From assembly GCF_035917455.1 (NCBI RefSeq), contig NZ_CP109078.1:7734001-7798000 (forward strand): a stretch of 64,000 nt of DNA, in the 5' to 3' direction. The notes beneath the pieces are model-generated. The model saw only the letters and a list, made by a program, of their open reading frames with translations, searched no databases and had not been told where the DNA came from. This document shows, piece after piece, positions 49,024 to 57,039 of this stretch. A program made the translations under genes and the position numbers. The stretch is from Micromonospora sp. NBC_01796. Lineage in GTDB: Bacteria; Actinomycetota; Actinomycetes; Mycobacteriales; Micromonosporaceae. Each line of letters opens with the position of its first letter. Position 1 is the first letter of the stretch.

Positions 49024-49488
49024 GTGGAACATCCGAACGTCGCCCTGCTCACCCGGTTCTACGCCGCCCTGGCCGCGGGTGACGGCGCCACGATGGGCGC
49101 CAGCTACTCCGACCGGGCCCGGTTCTCCGACCCGCTCTTCCCCGATCTTGACGCCCGGGAGGTGCGGGGCATGTGGTTGATGCTCACCGCGCGGGCGCGT
49201 GCCGGGGTCGAGGTCTCGGAGATCGTCGCGGACGACAGCGGCGGCTCGGCGCACTGGATCGCCACGTACCCGTTCGGCGGCCGGACCGTGCGCAACGACG
49301 TACGCGCCCGGTTCACCTTCGCCGACGGCCTGATCCTGACCCATCGCGACGAGTTCGACGTACGGCGGTGGGCGGCGCAGGCCCTGGGCCTCAAGGGACG
49401 ACTGCTGGCGCTCACCCCGGCGGGCCGGCGGGTGCTGCGGCAGACCGGTCGGCAGCGGCTGGACGGGTTCCTGGCTGCCCGGGACTGA
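49024..49488 (+). CDS. SnoaL/NTF2-like family protein
   Basis: A 154-residue alpha+beta barrel protein. VALLTRFYAALAAGDGATMGASYSDRARFSDPLFPDLDAREVRGMWLML is the SnoaL/ketosteroid-isomerase-like pattern, followed by SAHWIATYPFGGRTVRNDVRARFTFADGLILTHRDEFD. Members include polyketide cyclases and stand-alone proteins of unknown substrate; the nearby genes do not specify one. The GTG at 49024 has ACGAGGTA upstream. It sits 71 bases after the nucleotidyltransferase gene on the same strand. Confidence 0.8.
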   Translation: MEHPNVALLTRFYAALAAGDGATMGASYSDRARFSDPLFPDLDAREVRGMWLMLTARARAGVEVSEIVADDSGGSAHWIATYPFGGRTVRNDVRARFTFADGLILTHRDEFDVRRWAAQALGLKGRLLALTPAGRRVLRQTGRQRLDGFLAARD

Positions 49489-49531
49489 ACCACCCGCGAC
49501 GATGGGCACGCTCCCACGCATCCGTGTTACA

Positions 49532-49561
49532 TTGACAGCCGTCACTGAATTGATGGTTGTC
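49532..49561. promoter_or_regulatory. Promoter-like dyad before the sugar dehydrogenase gene
   Basis: TTGACA (49532-49537) overlaps TACATT and begins an imperfect dyad: GACAGCCGTCA, a 6-base centre, then TGATGGTTGTC, matching at 9 or 10 of 11 positions. It lies 23 bases upstream of the start codon and is a candidate operator over the promoter of the secreted enzyme. Confidence 0.45.
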
Positions 49562-49583
49562 GTCGTAATTCGGGAGGGTGGAG

Positions 49584-51089
49584 ATGAGAGGTCGCCTCGT
49601 TGTCGGGTTGGCCACCGCGTTCGGCGTCGGCGTCGCCGGGCTGGTCGCCGTGACCGCACCGGCAGCCGGCGGAGCCGGGGTCGCCGCGATCGGAGACTTC
49701 GACTTCAGCCGGCCCCAGGTGGTCGCCACCAACCTCCAGACACCATGGGGGATGGCCTTCCTGCCCGACGGAAGCGCGCTGGTCGCCGAGCGCAACAGCG
49801 CCCGCGTACTCCAGGTGCGCCCCGGGCAGACGCCCCAGCAGGTGGCCCTGATCTCCGGGGTCTCGGCGGGCGGTGAAGCGGGGCTGCTCGGGCTCGCCGT
49901 GTCGCCGACCTACGGCCAGGACGGGTACGTGTACGCGTACTTCACCTCCGCCAGCGACAACCGGATCGTCCGCTTCCGGCTCACCGCGGCACAGACCCAG
50001 CAACCGATCCTCACCGGGCTGGCCCGGGCGACCGTGCATGACGGCGGACGGATCGGGTTCGGTCCGGACGGGATGCTCTACGCCGGGGTCGGTGACGCCA
50101 ACCAGACCGCCAGTGCGCAGGACCCGCAGAGCCGCAACGGCAAGATCCTGCGGATGCGGCCGGACGGGACCGTACCGCCGGACAACCCGACCGCCGGGTC
50201 GCTGGTCTACAGCCTCGGTCACCGCAACGTCCAGGGTCTGGCCTGGGACGCGCAGGGCCGGCTCTACGCCAGCGAGTTCGGGCAGAACACCTGGGACGAG
50301 GTCAACTACATCGTGCCCGGCGGGAACTACGGCTGGCCCACGGTGGAGGGCCGGGCGAACGACCCGCGCTTCCGCGATCCGATCGTCACCTGGACCACGG
50401 CCGAGGCCTCACCCAGCGGTGCCGCGATCGCGGGCAACCGGCTCTTTGTCGCCGCTCTGCGCGGTACCCGGCTGTGGACCGTACCGCTGACCGGCAACGG
50501 CGGCGCCGGCACCCCGGTCGCCCAGCTCACCGGTGCGTACGGCCGGCTGCGCACGGTGGTCTACGCCCCCGACGGCTCGCTCTGGGTGAGCACCAGCAAC
50601 CGCGACGGGCGGGGTACGCCGGCCGCGACCGACGACCGGATCCTGCGCTTCCCGCCGCTGGACGCCACTCCTCCGCCCACCACCGCTCCCCCGACCACAC
50701 CACCCACCACCGTCCCGCCGACGACGGCACCACCCACGACGGCGCCACCGACCACACCGCCACCGACCGGTCTCGGCTCCTGCACCGTCGGCTGGCAGAC
50801 CAACCAGTGGGCCAGCGGATTCACCGCGAACCTGACCATCACCAACCGTGGCCCCGCCGTGAACGGCTGGACCCTGACCTGGGCGTTCGCCGGCACCCAG
50901 CAGGTCACCGGCGGGTGGAACTCGGTGATCACCCAGACCGGCCAGAACGTCAGCGCCCGCAACGCCGCCTGGAACGGCACCATCGCCACCAACGCGAGCA
51001 CCACCTTCGGCTTCCAGGCGAACCACTCCGGCAACACTCCACGACCGGTCGAGTTCCGCCTGAACGGGACCCTCTGCGGCGCCGGCTGA
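49584..51089 (+). CDS. Secreted PQQ-type sugar dehydrogenase with CBM2
   Basis: A 501-residue secreted enzyme. The signal peptide covers residues 1-28 (MRGRLVVGLATAFGVGVAGL...APAAGG). The six-bladed propeller of soluble glucose/sorbosone dehydrogenases covers about 35-365: TPWGMAFLPDGSALVAERNSARVLQV, AGGEAGLLGLAVSP, YSLGHRNVQGLAWD and the WDEVNYIVPGGNYGWP motif. A Pro/Thr-rich linker (residues 366-398) follows. The end is a family 2 carbohydrate-binding module (CTVGWQTNQWASGFTANLTI, with its two disulfide Cys at the ends and surface Trp residues), which binds cellulose. It probably oxidises oligosaccharides on plant cell wall. GGGAGGGTGG precedes the ATG. Confidence 0.9.
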   Translation: MRGRLVVGLATAFGVGVAGLVAVTAPAAGGAGVAAIGDFDFSRPQVVATNLQTPWGMAFLPDGSALVAERNSARVLQVRPGQTPQQVALISGVSAGGEAGLLGLAVSPTYGQDGYVYAYFTSASDNRIVRFRLTAAQTQQPILTGLARATVHDGGRIGFGPDGMLYAGVGDANQTASAQDPQSRNGKILRMRPDGTVPPDNPTAGSLVYSLGHRNVQGLAWDAQGRLYASEFGQNTWDEVNYIVPGGNYGWPTVEGRANDPRFRDPIVTWTTAEASPSGAAIAGNRLFVAALRGTRLWTVPLTGNGGAGTPVAQLTGAYGRLRTVVYAPDGSLWVSTSNRDGRGTPAATDDRILRFPPLDATPPPTTAPPTTPPTTVPPTTAPPTTAPPTTPPPTGLGSCTVGWQTNQWASGFTANLTITNRGPAVNGWTLTWAFAGTQQVTGGWNSVITQTGQNVSARNAAWNGTIATNASTTFGFQANHSGNTPRPVEFRLNGTLCGAG

Positions 51090-51107
51090 TCCGTCGTGCC
51101 GACTGAT

Positions 51108-51142
51108 CCGTCGTGCCGGCCGGTCCAACGCCGGCACGACGG
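51108..51142 (+). terminator. Terminator of the sugar dehydrogenase gene
   Basis: CCGTCGTGCCGGC (51108-51120) pairs perfectly over 13 bp with GCCGGCACGACGG (51130-51142) around a 9-base loop. It is preceded by a 16-bp direct repeat, CTGATCCGTCGTGCCG at 51086-51101 and 51103-51118, so the 5' arm is duplicated and overlaps the stop codon. Confidence 0.88.
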
Positions 51143-51222
51143 GCAGCCGTGTCCCGACGCACGCACACCGGCACACGAACCGAGAATCGGCCATTGCTGC
51201 ACGCATGTCGGCCCGGTCCGGT

Positions 51223-51235
51223 TCGAATGATTCGA
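51223..51235. promoter_or_regulatory. Palindrome upstream of the two-component system
   Basis: TCGAAT G ATTCGA is a perfect 6-1-6 dyad, 52 bases before the response regulator start, in an AT-richer promoter stretch. It may be the binding site of the regulator itself or of another factor. Confidence 0.45.
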
Positions 51236-51286
51236 GAGACAACTATCACTGCTTTCATCGGGCTAGACCTATGCGATTGTTGACGA

Positions 51287-51958
51287 ATGCGCGGCGGAAG
51301 ATCAAACCGGCTGCTGCTGGTCGAGGATGACGCGGACCTCACGGAATTGCTCACCGAGACGCTGAGCGACGAGGGGTATGTCGTCGACCGCGCACCCGAC
51401 GGTCAGCGTGGCCTGCATCTCGGACTGACCCGGCCGTACGACGTGATGGTCATCGACCGCCTGCTACCCGCGCTCGACGGGCTCGACCTGGTGGCCCGGC
51501 TCCGCTCACGGGCGGTCCCGGCGAGGACGCTGATGCTCACCGCGCTCGGTACGGTCGACGACCGGATCGCCGGGCTGGACGCGGGCGCCGACGACTACCT
51601 GGTCAAACCCTTCGACCTGGACGAGCTGAGTGCCCGGCTGCGGGCGCTGTGCCGGCGCACGTCCGACTCCACCGAGGTGCTGCGGATCGGCTCCGGGCTG
51701 CTCGACCTGGCACCGCGTGACGTCCTGCTGGCCGACGGCACCCGGGTGGCGCTGTCCTCCCGTGAGTTCGAGCTGCTGCGTGTGCTGGCGGCCCGGCCCA
51801 ACGCCGTGCACCCCCGGAGCGAACTGCGCCGCCGTGTCTTCGACGAGGCCGCTGCCGCATCGATCGTGGACACCTACGTCTACTACCTCCGACGCAAGCT
51901 CGGCCGCACGGTGATCCGTACGGTGCACGGGTTCGGCTACCGACTCGGCACTCTCTGA
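51287..51958 (+). CDS. OmpR/PhoB-family response regulator
   Basis: A 223-residue response regulator. The receiver domain starts [18 protein letters not shown], has the phosphoacceptor Asp57 in [16 protein letters not shown], the Thr in LMLTALG and the Lys in [10 protein letters not shown]. The C-terminal winged helix (residues 128-220) has [21 protein letters not shown] and [29 protein letters not shown]. The first helices contain ML-TAL rather than the commoner ML-TAR. No strong ribosome site is visible before the ATG. TGATG overlap couples it to the kinase gene. Confidence 0.9.
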   Translation: MRGGRSNRLLLVEDDADLTELLTETLSDEGYVVDRAPDGQRGLHLGLTRPYDVMVIDRLLPALDGLDLVARLRSRAVPARTLMLTALGTVDDRIAGLDAGADDYLVKPFDLDELSARLRALCRRTSDSTEVLRIGSGLLDLAPRDVLLADGTRVALSSREFELLRVLAARPNAVHPRSELRRRVFDEAAAASIVDTYVYYLRRKLGRTVIRTVHGFGYRLGTL

Positions 51959-53241
51959 TGGAGTCGGCCGAGCGGATGATCGTCCGGCGGGCCCGGCTAC
52001 GGATCGGCCTGCTGGTCGGCCTGTCCATCGGCGCGCTGCTGTTGCTGGGCGCAGGCATCTCGTACGCGGCCCTGGTCCAGAGCCAGGAGGCCCAGATCCA
52101 GCGTGAGCTCGAGTGGGGCACGACGTACGGCACGATCGCCGGCCCACCCGCCTGCAGTTGGATCTTCCGGTACGACGGCAGCACGGTGGACACCGGCACC
52201 AATCCCCCGCCCCCCGGCTTCCCGCTGCACGAGGCGCTGGACACCGTGGCCGCCACCGGGGCCACCGAGATCACCACCATCACCCGCAACGACACGGTCT
52301 ACCATGTGCGTACGGAGGTCCGGGGCGACGCGGTGGTGCAGGCGGTGTTCGACGCGCGTTTCCAGCTCTCCGACCGGCGGCACCTGCTGCTCGCGTTCAG
52401 CCTCGCGGCGGCCGTCGGGCTGCTCGCCGCCGTGCTGACCGGTGTGCTCGTCGGCCGCCGGGCCGTGGCACCGCTCGCGGAGGCGCTCACCCGTCAACGC
52501 CGCTTCGTCGCGGACGCCAGCCACGAACTGCGTACCCCGATCGCCCAGGTGCACACCCGTGCCCAGTTGCTGGCCCAGCGGGCGCGTACCGGCGGAACGT
52601 CCACGGACCTGCACGACCTCGAACGGCTGGTCGGCACCACCCGGCGACTCGGCGAGATCGTGGACGACCTGCTCCTCTCGGCCCAGCTCGCCGCGGCTCC
52701 CAGCGGCCGGCGACCGAACCCGCCGGTCGACCTCACCACGCTGGTCGCGGCGACGGTCGCCGCGGAGACCGAACGCGCCGCCGAGCGCCAGGTCACGGTC
52801 ACGGTCGAGACGCCCGACGGCCCACTGCCGGTACCGGGGGTCGAGTCGGCGCTGCGCCGGGTCGTCGGCGAGTTGCTCGCGAACGCGCTGATCCACACTC
52901 CCGCCGGTGGCCGGATCCGCCTGACGCTCCAGGCCGGCGACGGTTACGCCGAGATCGTGGTGGCGGACACCGGCGAGGGCTTCGACCAGGCGGACGCGCG
53001 GCGGATCTTCGACCGGTTCCATCGCGGGGCGGGTTCCGGCGACCACCGCTTCGGCCTCGGGCTGGCCCTGCTGCGGGAGGTCGTCACCAGCCACCACGGC
53101 ACGATCGAGGCCGAGGGCTATCCGGGCCGGGGCGCGACATTCACGGTGCGGCTTCCCACGAGACGGTTCCCCGCGTCGGTACAGGGACAGCTTCGGGGCG
53201 TCCGGCGGCTTTTTGTGCGGCAACTCGGCGCCGACACGTAG
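51958..53241 (+). CDS. Sensor histidine kinase
   Basis: A 427-residue membrane kinase. TM1 covers about residues 16-40, followed by a roughly 100-residue extracytoplasmic sensor with one Cys (GPPACSWIF) and a Pro-rich [11 protein letters not shown]2 covers 143-166. The dimerisation motif is [15 protein letters not shown], with phosphoacceptor His189. The N box is [11 protein letters not shown]1 is VVADTGEGF and the G2 box is [12 protein letters not shown]. It is the partner of the preceding regulator. The sensed signal is unknown. Confidence 0.9.
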   Translation: MESAERMIVRRARLRIGLLVGLSIGALLLLGAGISYAALVQSQEAQIQRELEWGTTYGTIAGPPACSWIFRYDGSTVDTGTNPPPPGFPLHEALDTVAATGATEITTITRNDTVYHVRTEVRGDAVVQAVFDARFQLSDRRHLLLAFSLAAAVGLLAAVLTGVLVGRRAVAPLAEALTRQRRFVADASHELRTPIAQVHTRAQLLAQRARTGGTSTDLHDLERLVGTTRRLGEIVDDLLLSAQLAAAPSGRRPNPPVDLTTLVAATVAAETERAAERQVTVTVETPDGPLPVPGVESALRRVVGELLANALIHTPAGGRIRLTLQAGDGYAEIVVADTGEGFDQADARRIFDRFHRGAGSGDHRFGLGLALLREVVTSHHGTIEAEGYPGRGATFTVRLPTRRFPASVQGQLRGVRRLFVRQLGADT

Positions 53242-53304
53242 CGGTTCGGCCCGTTCGTCGACGCGCCCGCGCAAAGTCACCCGGTGCGGCTGTCGAATGC
53301 CCAC

Positions 53305-53322
53305 CGATGGTCTTCGCCATCG
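53305..53322 (+). terminator. Possible terminator after the kinase gene
   Basis: CGATGG TCTTCG CCATCG forms a 6-bp stem closed by a UUCG-type stable loop, and TTT follows 5 bases later. It lies 64 bases after the kinase stop. Confidence 0.5.
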
Positions 53323-53392
53323 ACGGCTTTGAAATCAATCTGAAAAACGACCTGTACAAAACTCCTATCCGCTGATCCGCGAGGAGGTCACT

Positions 53393-53833
53393 GTGCATTC
53401 CCTTCGTCTACCCGACCTGGTCACGTCCCTCTACCGGATAGTGGTCGGCCTGCTCTTCACCCTGCATGGCGCGTCGTCGCTGTTCGGCGTCTTCGGCGGC
53501 AGCCGTGGATCGGGTGACGCCATCCCGTTCGGCACCTGGCCCGGATGGTGGGCCGCGGTCATCCAACTGGTCGGAGGGCTGCTGGTGCTGGTCGGACTCG
53601 GTACCCGCCCGGCCGCCGTACTCTGCTCGGGCTCCATGGCGTACGCCTATTTCGTGGTCCACCAGCCGGACGACCTGCTGCCGCTGAACAACGGCGGCGA
53701 GTTGTCCGCGCTGTTCTGCTGGTCGTTCCTGCTGATCGCCGTGCTCGGGCCGGGACCGTGGTCGCTGGACCGCGGGCTGTCCGCCCTGCAGCGATCCCGT
53801 CGGTCGGAGCCTCAACCCGCGTCGGTGGCCTGA
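53393..53833 (+). CDS. DoxX family membrane protein
   Basis: A 146-residue four-helix membrane protein. LYRIVVGLLFTLHGASSLFGVFGG and LVGGLLVLVGLGTRPAAVLCSGSMAYAYF are the DoxX signature segments. In mycobacteria DoxX works with SodA and SseA in a membrane oxidoreductase complex; no such partners are next to it here. GCGAGGAGGTCACT gives the GTG start a strong ribosome site. The AT-rich stretch 53325-53365 is the probable promoter. Confidence 0.85.
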   Translation: MHSLRLPDLVTSLYRIVVGLLFTLHGASSLFGVFGGSRGSGDAIPFGTWPGWWAAVIQLVGGLLVLVGLGTRPAAVLCSGSMAYAYFVVHQPDDLLPLNNGGELSALFCWSFLLIAVLGPGPWSLDRGLSALQRSRRSEPQPASVA

Positions 53834-53863
53834 CCCGGGGGACGGGCTCCGGTCGACCTCGTC

Positions 53864-53906
53864 GGCCGGCGGGCACCCCGGAGATCCCCGGATGTGCCCG
53901 CCGGCC
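53864..53906. terminator. Bidirectional terminator
   Basis: GGCCGGCGGGCAC (53864-53876) pairs perfectly over 13 bp with GTGCCCGCCGGCC (53894-53906). The 17-base loop contains a further CCGG-type pairing. It fills the gap between the convergent DoxX and EamA genes. Confidence 0.88.
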
Positions 53907-53910
53907 CCGG

Positions 53911-54840
53911 TCAGCTCGGTTCGGACCGGCCGAACGCGCTCCCGGCGAGCACCACCGCCACCGCGAGCAGGACCGCCCCGGCGACGCCGGGCGCACCGAG
54001 CCGGTCATGCAGCAGAATCGCCGCCAGCAGGGCACCGGTCAACGGCTCCAGCAGCGCCACCACCACCGCCGTGCTGGCGCCCACGGTACGCAGGCCACGG
54101 AAGTAGAACGTGTACGCCAGCGCGGTCGGTGCGGCACCCAGGGCGACGAGCAGCCCCACGGTGAGCAGGCTCGGCTGGAAACCCAACCCGACCGTGGAGA
54201 CGGCGAACGGTGCCAGGAGCAGTCCGCCGACACCGAATCCGAGCCCGACCGCGGCCTGCTCGTCCAGGCCGGCGACCGGCCTGGCGCCGAGTCGGGTGAC
54301 GGTGGCGAAGCCTCCGGCGGAGAGGAGTGCCAGCCCCGCGCTGGCCAGTACGGCACTCGGTGCGTACCCGCCGGCAGGCAGGCCCACCAGCAGGCCCAGG
54401 CCGACGACGGCCAGGCAGACCGCGCCGATCATCCGCCGGCTCGCCCGACGCCGGGTGGTCGCCCAGTCCGCGGCCAGCACCAGCACCGGCGAGGTGCCGA
54501 TGGTGACCAGGGTGGCCAGTGAGACCGAGGTCAGCGCCACCGCGCCGAAGTAACAGGCTTGGTAGAGGGCGAAGAGCATGCCCAGCACAACAATGCGGGA
54601 CCAGGCCGGCCGACTGCGTGGCAACGGCCGACCGGACAACAGGAGCACGAGGACGAGCAGCACACCGCCCACCGCGAGGCGGTAGGTGGCGACCGCCACC
54701 GGGGACAGACCCGCGTGCCGGCCCAGCAGGCTGCCGAGCAGCCCGCCGGTTCCCCAGAGCACTCCGGCCAGGGCGAGATAGGACAGACCGACGCCGGTAC
54801 GGTGGCGGGCGGCCGCCATCGGCGTTGACGAGACAAGCAT
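53911..54840 (-). CDS. EamA/DMT family transporter
   Basis: A 309-residue protein with ten predicted membrane helices in two EamA repeats: GLSYLALAGVLWGTGGLLGSLLGRHAGLSPVAVATYRLAVGG, and the second from about residue 160. The drug/metabolite transporter family exports amino acids, purines or xenobiotics; the substrate cannot be read. The ATG at 54840 has GCAGGAGCG upstream. Its mRNA seems to start about 155 bases upstream, with a short leader ORF and a hairpin in between, suggesting attenuation-type control. Confidence 0.85.
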   Translation of the reverse strand: MLVSSTPMAAARHRTGVGLSYLALAGVLWGTGGLLGSLLGRHAGLSPVAVATYRLAVGGVLLVLVLLLSGRPLPRSRPAWSRIVVLGMLFALYQACYFGAVALTSVSLATLVTIGTSPVLVLAADWATTRRRASRRMIGAVCLAVVGLGLLVGLPAGGYAPSAVLASAGLALLSAGGFATVTRLGARPVAGLDEQAAVGLGFGVGGLLLAPFAVSTVGLGFQPSLLTVGLLVALGAAPTALAYTFYFRGLRTVGASTAVVVALLEPLTGALLAAILLHDRLGAPGVAGAVLLAVAVVLAGSAFGRSEPS

Positions 54841-54956
54841 GGGAAGACGCTCCTGCGACGAGAAGGAATTGGTCGCGGAAGCGGGGCACGACGAACCGGC
54901 CCGGATACGGGCGACGTCAGCTCAGAGGGCGTGACGTGGAGAGCGCACTGCCCCGC

Positions 54957-54998
54957 TCAGGAGCGGGGCGGCGGGGTGATCGGGAAGCGTCGGTGCAC
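54957..54998 (-). promoter_or_regulatory. Possible leaderless leader peptide before the EamA gene
   Basis: On the minus strand a TACAGT -10-like box (55010-55005) is followed, after 6 bases, by GTG, so transcription would begin at or next to the GTG. The frame codes for 13 residues, MHRRFPITPPPRS, and stops inside a GC hairpin (CCCCGCTC 54951-54958 / GAGCGGGG 54961-54968, 2 central bases). Leaderless short ORFs with a stop in a hairpin are a known way of actinobacterial attenuation. Confidence 0.4.
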
Positions 54999-55015
54999 GG
55001 CGCCACTGTAACCGC

Positions 55016-55052
55016 AACCGCGCGCGGCGCGCATCCAACAAACCGCGCGCGG
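55016..55052. repeat. 12-bp direct repeats in the EamA promoter
   Basis: AACCGCGCGCGG occurs at 55016-55027 and 55041-55052 (25-bp period); each copy contains the palindrome CCGCGCGCGG. They lie just upstream of the inferred -10 box and could be a tandem operator. Confidence 0.5.
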
Positions 55053-55126
55053 TCCGGTTGCCGGGCCGCGGATCACGTTCGACGGCATCGGGCGCCGCGT
55101 CGTCGGGGCGCCCGAGCCGGAACGGA

Positions 55127-55417
55127 TCAGCGCAGTTCGGCCACGTCGAGGCGGCGCTGCATGCCACTCACCGCGTCGAGCGGGTCGAGGTCGGCGCGCG
55201 GCAGCACGTACCGGGCGGTCAGGGTGTCCACACCGGTGCCCCGAGCGCCGCTGGGCCGGTAGGTGACCGTGGCGGCGCCCGCCGAGGCAACCTCGACCAC
55301 ACCGGCGCGCCAGGTGCCGGAACGGAAGATCCAGACCGGGTCTGTCGGTTGGTAACTGTCGGTGGGTACCACGTCATGCGGGTCACGCTGGTTCGGGTCG
55401 ATGGTCGGTGCGGCCAT
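55127..55417 (-). CDS. Small hypothetical protein
   Basis: A 96-residue protein, MAAPTIDPNQRDPHDVVPTDSYQPTDPVWIF..., with a beta-rich middle (VWIFRSGTWRAGVVEVASAGAATVTYRPSG) reminiscent of a small SH3-like or Tudor-like barrel, and a C-terminal RADLDPLDAVSGMQRRLDVAEL helix. I do not recognise the family. GGAGGCTAGG precedes the ATG. It is divergent from the DUF397/XRE genes and may share their control region. Confidence 0.6.
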   Translation of the reverse strand: MAAPTIDPNQRDPHDVVPTDSYQPTDPVWIFRSGTWRAGVVEVASAGAATVTYRPSGARGTGVDTLTARYVLPRADLDPLDAVSGMQRRLDVAELR

Positions 55418-55529
55418 CTCTACCTAGCCTCCTGTCGTTGCGTGGCTTGTCGGGTGGTCAGCGCACGTGCGGGCTCGGTTGGCGGTAACCCCGAGCAGTT
55501 GTTTCGTCACGGGCCGACCCACCCTCCAA

Positions 55530-55546
55530 TTACTAACCGTGAGTAA
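55530..55546. promoter_or_regulatory. Dyad, candidate operator
   Basis: TTACT AACCGTG AGTAA is a perfect 5-7-5 inverted repeat placed over the -35 position of the rightward promoter whose -10 is TATCAT at 55569-55574. An AT-containing site like this is typical for XRE regulators, and one is encoded two genes downstream. Confidence 0.5.
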
Positions 55547-55586
55547 CCGGGCACACCTACACAAGCGCTATCATGCTCGCTGTGCG

Positions 55587-55700
55587 ATGCAGACGCAAGA
55601 GCAGATGCACGTGCAGATGACCATGCAAAGTGGTCGAGAGAAGGAGCGGTACCGCGCCGCCCACCTCCGCCCGGGAACAGGATCCCGGGCTGCGACCTGA
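55587..55700 (+). CDS. Possible 37-residue leader ORF
   Basis: An ATG 6 bases after the inferred transcription start opens a 37-codon frame, MQTQEQMHVQMTMQSGREKE..., with a Met/Gln-rich beginning (5 Met and 5 Gln in the first 14 residues) and a hairpin over its 3' end. An overlapping GTG exactly at 55582 would give a 12-residue Cys/Arg-rich peptide instead. Neither has a homologue I recognise, and both may be non-coding leader. Confidence 0.25.
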   Translation: MQTQEQMHVQMTMQSGREKERYRAAHLRPGTGSRAAT

Positions 55701-55739
55701 CCGACACCCGGCCTGTCCTGGCCGTTGAGAGAGACTTCG

Positions 55740-55979
55740 ATGAATCAGCCATACAACGGGATCCCCGTCACCGAGCTACCGCCCATCGCCTGGCGGAAGA
55801 GCCGCCGCAGCAATCCCAGCGGGAACTGCGTCGAGCTCGCGGAGCTACCCGGTGGTGCGGGAATTGCGGTCCGTAACTCCCGGGACCCGAACGGTCCGGC
55901 CCTGATCTACACCTCGGCCGAGATCACCGCCTTCATCCTCGGTGCGCGCGACGGCGACTTCGACGACCTGATCACATGA
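55740..55979 (+). CDS. DUF397 protein
   Basis: A 79-residue protein with the DUF397 hallmarks: ITWRKS-type AWRKSRRSNPSGNCVELAEL, GIAVRNSRDPNGPALIYTSAEITAFILGARDGDFDDL. The family is abundant in Streptomyces and relatives, nearly always paired with an XRE/DUF5753 regulator (as in abaA/bldB/whiJ-like loci), and may act as its antagonist. GAGAGAG precedes the ATG. The XRE gene follows after 156 bases. Confidence 0.9.
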   Translation: MNQPYNGIPVTELPPIAWRKSRRSNPSGNCVELAELPGGAGIAVRNSRDPNGPALIYTSAEITAFILGARDGDFDDLIT

Positions 55980-56135
55980 GCGCCCGGACCCGGTGAGAAT
56001 CGGGCTCTGCCGAGGGTGGGAGACCCGCTGATATTCGAGCCCTCCCGTTGATCCCGTACAGCACGCGGTCATGGCATGCTTACGCCGCAGTAAAGCCGGC
56101 CGTCCTGGCCGCGCGCAGTATCGGGAGGTAGGTGC

Positions 56136-57020
56136 ATGACGACTACACGGCCCGACGGCGAGACCGCCACCGGTCCCACCGTGTTGCGCATGCTGCTCGG
56201 CGCACAGTTGCGCCGGCTCCGCGAGGCGAACGGGGTCACCCGGGAGGCCGCGGGCTGGGAGATCCGGGCCTCCGAGTCGAAGATCAGCCGGATGGAGCTG
56301 GGCCGGGTCGGCTTCAAGGAACGTGATGTCGCGGACCTGCTGACCCTCTACGGCGTACATGACGACGGTGAACGCGCGGTGCTGCTCGGGCTCGCCCGCG
56401 ATGCCAACGAGCCCGGCTGGTGGCACCGGTACGGCGACATCCTCCCCCAGTGGTTCCAGTCCTATCTCGGGCTGGAGGCGGCGTCGTCGCTGATCCGTAC
56501 CTACGAGGTGCAGTTCATCCCCGGCCTGTTGCAGAGCCGCGACTACGCCCGTGCGGTTGTCCTGCTCGGCCATCGGGCGGCCGCGAGCGAGGAGGTCGAG
56601 CGTCGGGTCAATCTGCGGATGGCCCGGCAGCAACTGCTCACCCGCCCGGATGCGCCGCAGCTCTGGGCGGTCGTGGACGAGGCCGCGCTGCGCCGGCCGA
56701 TCGGTGGCCCCGAGGTGATGTGGGGCCAGATCAACGCGTTGATCGAGGCCACCAAACTGCCGAACGTCAGGCTCCAGGTGATGCCGTTCGCGTCCGGTGG
56801 GCACGCCGCCGCGGGCGGGGCGTTCAGCATCCTGCGTTTCCCCGACCGGGACCTGCCCGACGTGGTCTACATCGAACAGCTCACCAGCGCGCTCTACCTG
56901 GACAAGCGGGACGACGTCGACCACTACGCCGCGGCGATGGAGCGGGTCTGTGTGGAGGCCGAACCACCGGCCCGTACGCCGGACATCCTGGCCCGTATCC
57001 TGGCCGACCTCGACCGCTGA
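56136..57020 (+). CDS. XRE regulator with DUF5753 domain
   Basis: A 294-residue regulator. The N-terminal helix-turn-helix is LGAQLRRLREANGVTREAAGWEIRASESKISRMELGRVGF (residues 21-60). The C-terminal DUF5753 domain contains PGWWHRYGDILPQWFQSYLGLEAASSLIRTYEVQFIPGLLQSRDYARAVV and ends with YLDKRDDVDHYAAAMERV. It is the usual partner of DUF397 proteins in morphological or secondary-metabolic control. CGGGAGGTAGG precedes the ATG. It lies 19 bases ahead of the PLP decarboxylase gene, so it may be co-transcribed with it and control siderophore functions (inference). Confidence 0.9.
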   Translation: MTTTRPDGETATGPTVLRMLLGAQLRRLREANGVTREAAGWEIRASESKISRMELGRVGFKERDVADLLTLYGVHDDGERAVLLGLARDANEPGWWHRYGDILPQWFQSYLGLEAASSLIRTYEVQFIPGLLQSRDYARAVVLLGHRAAASEEVERRVNLRMARQQLLTRPDAPQLWAVVDEAALRRPIGGPEVMWGQINALIEATKLPNVRLQVMPFASGGHAAAGGAFSILRFPDRDLPDVVYIEQLTSALYLDKRDDVDHYAAAMERVCVEAEPPARTPDILARILADLDR

Positions 57021-57039
57021 GCGACAACGAGCTGACGCG

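Larger units (their letters stand above)
55418..55739. other. 322-bp divergent region before the DUF397 gene
   Basis: Contains a dyad (55530-55546), a good -10 box TATCAT (55569-55574) with inferred start near 55581, a short ORF (55587-55700), and a 7-bp hairpin CCCGGGA/TCCCGGG (55670-55676/55683-55689). The long leader of about 160 bases before the DUF397 start is unusual for such a small gene. Confidence 0.6.

Noticed and set aside
53242-53375. Short frame ending FAIDGFEINLKNDLYKTPIR before the DoxX gene
   Set aside because: It is the tail of a shadow frame of the kinase gene; the AT-rich stretch is better explained as the DoxX promoter.
54519-55262. Plus-strand open frame opposite the EamA start and leader
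   Set aside because: The product is low-complexity and Arg-rich, with no ribosome site; the minus-strand EamA frame explains the coding signal.
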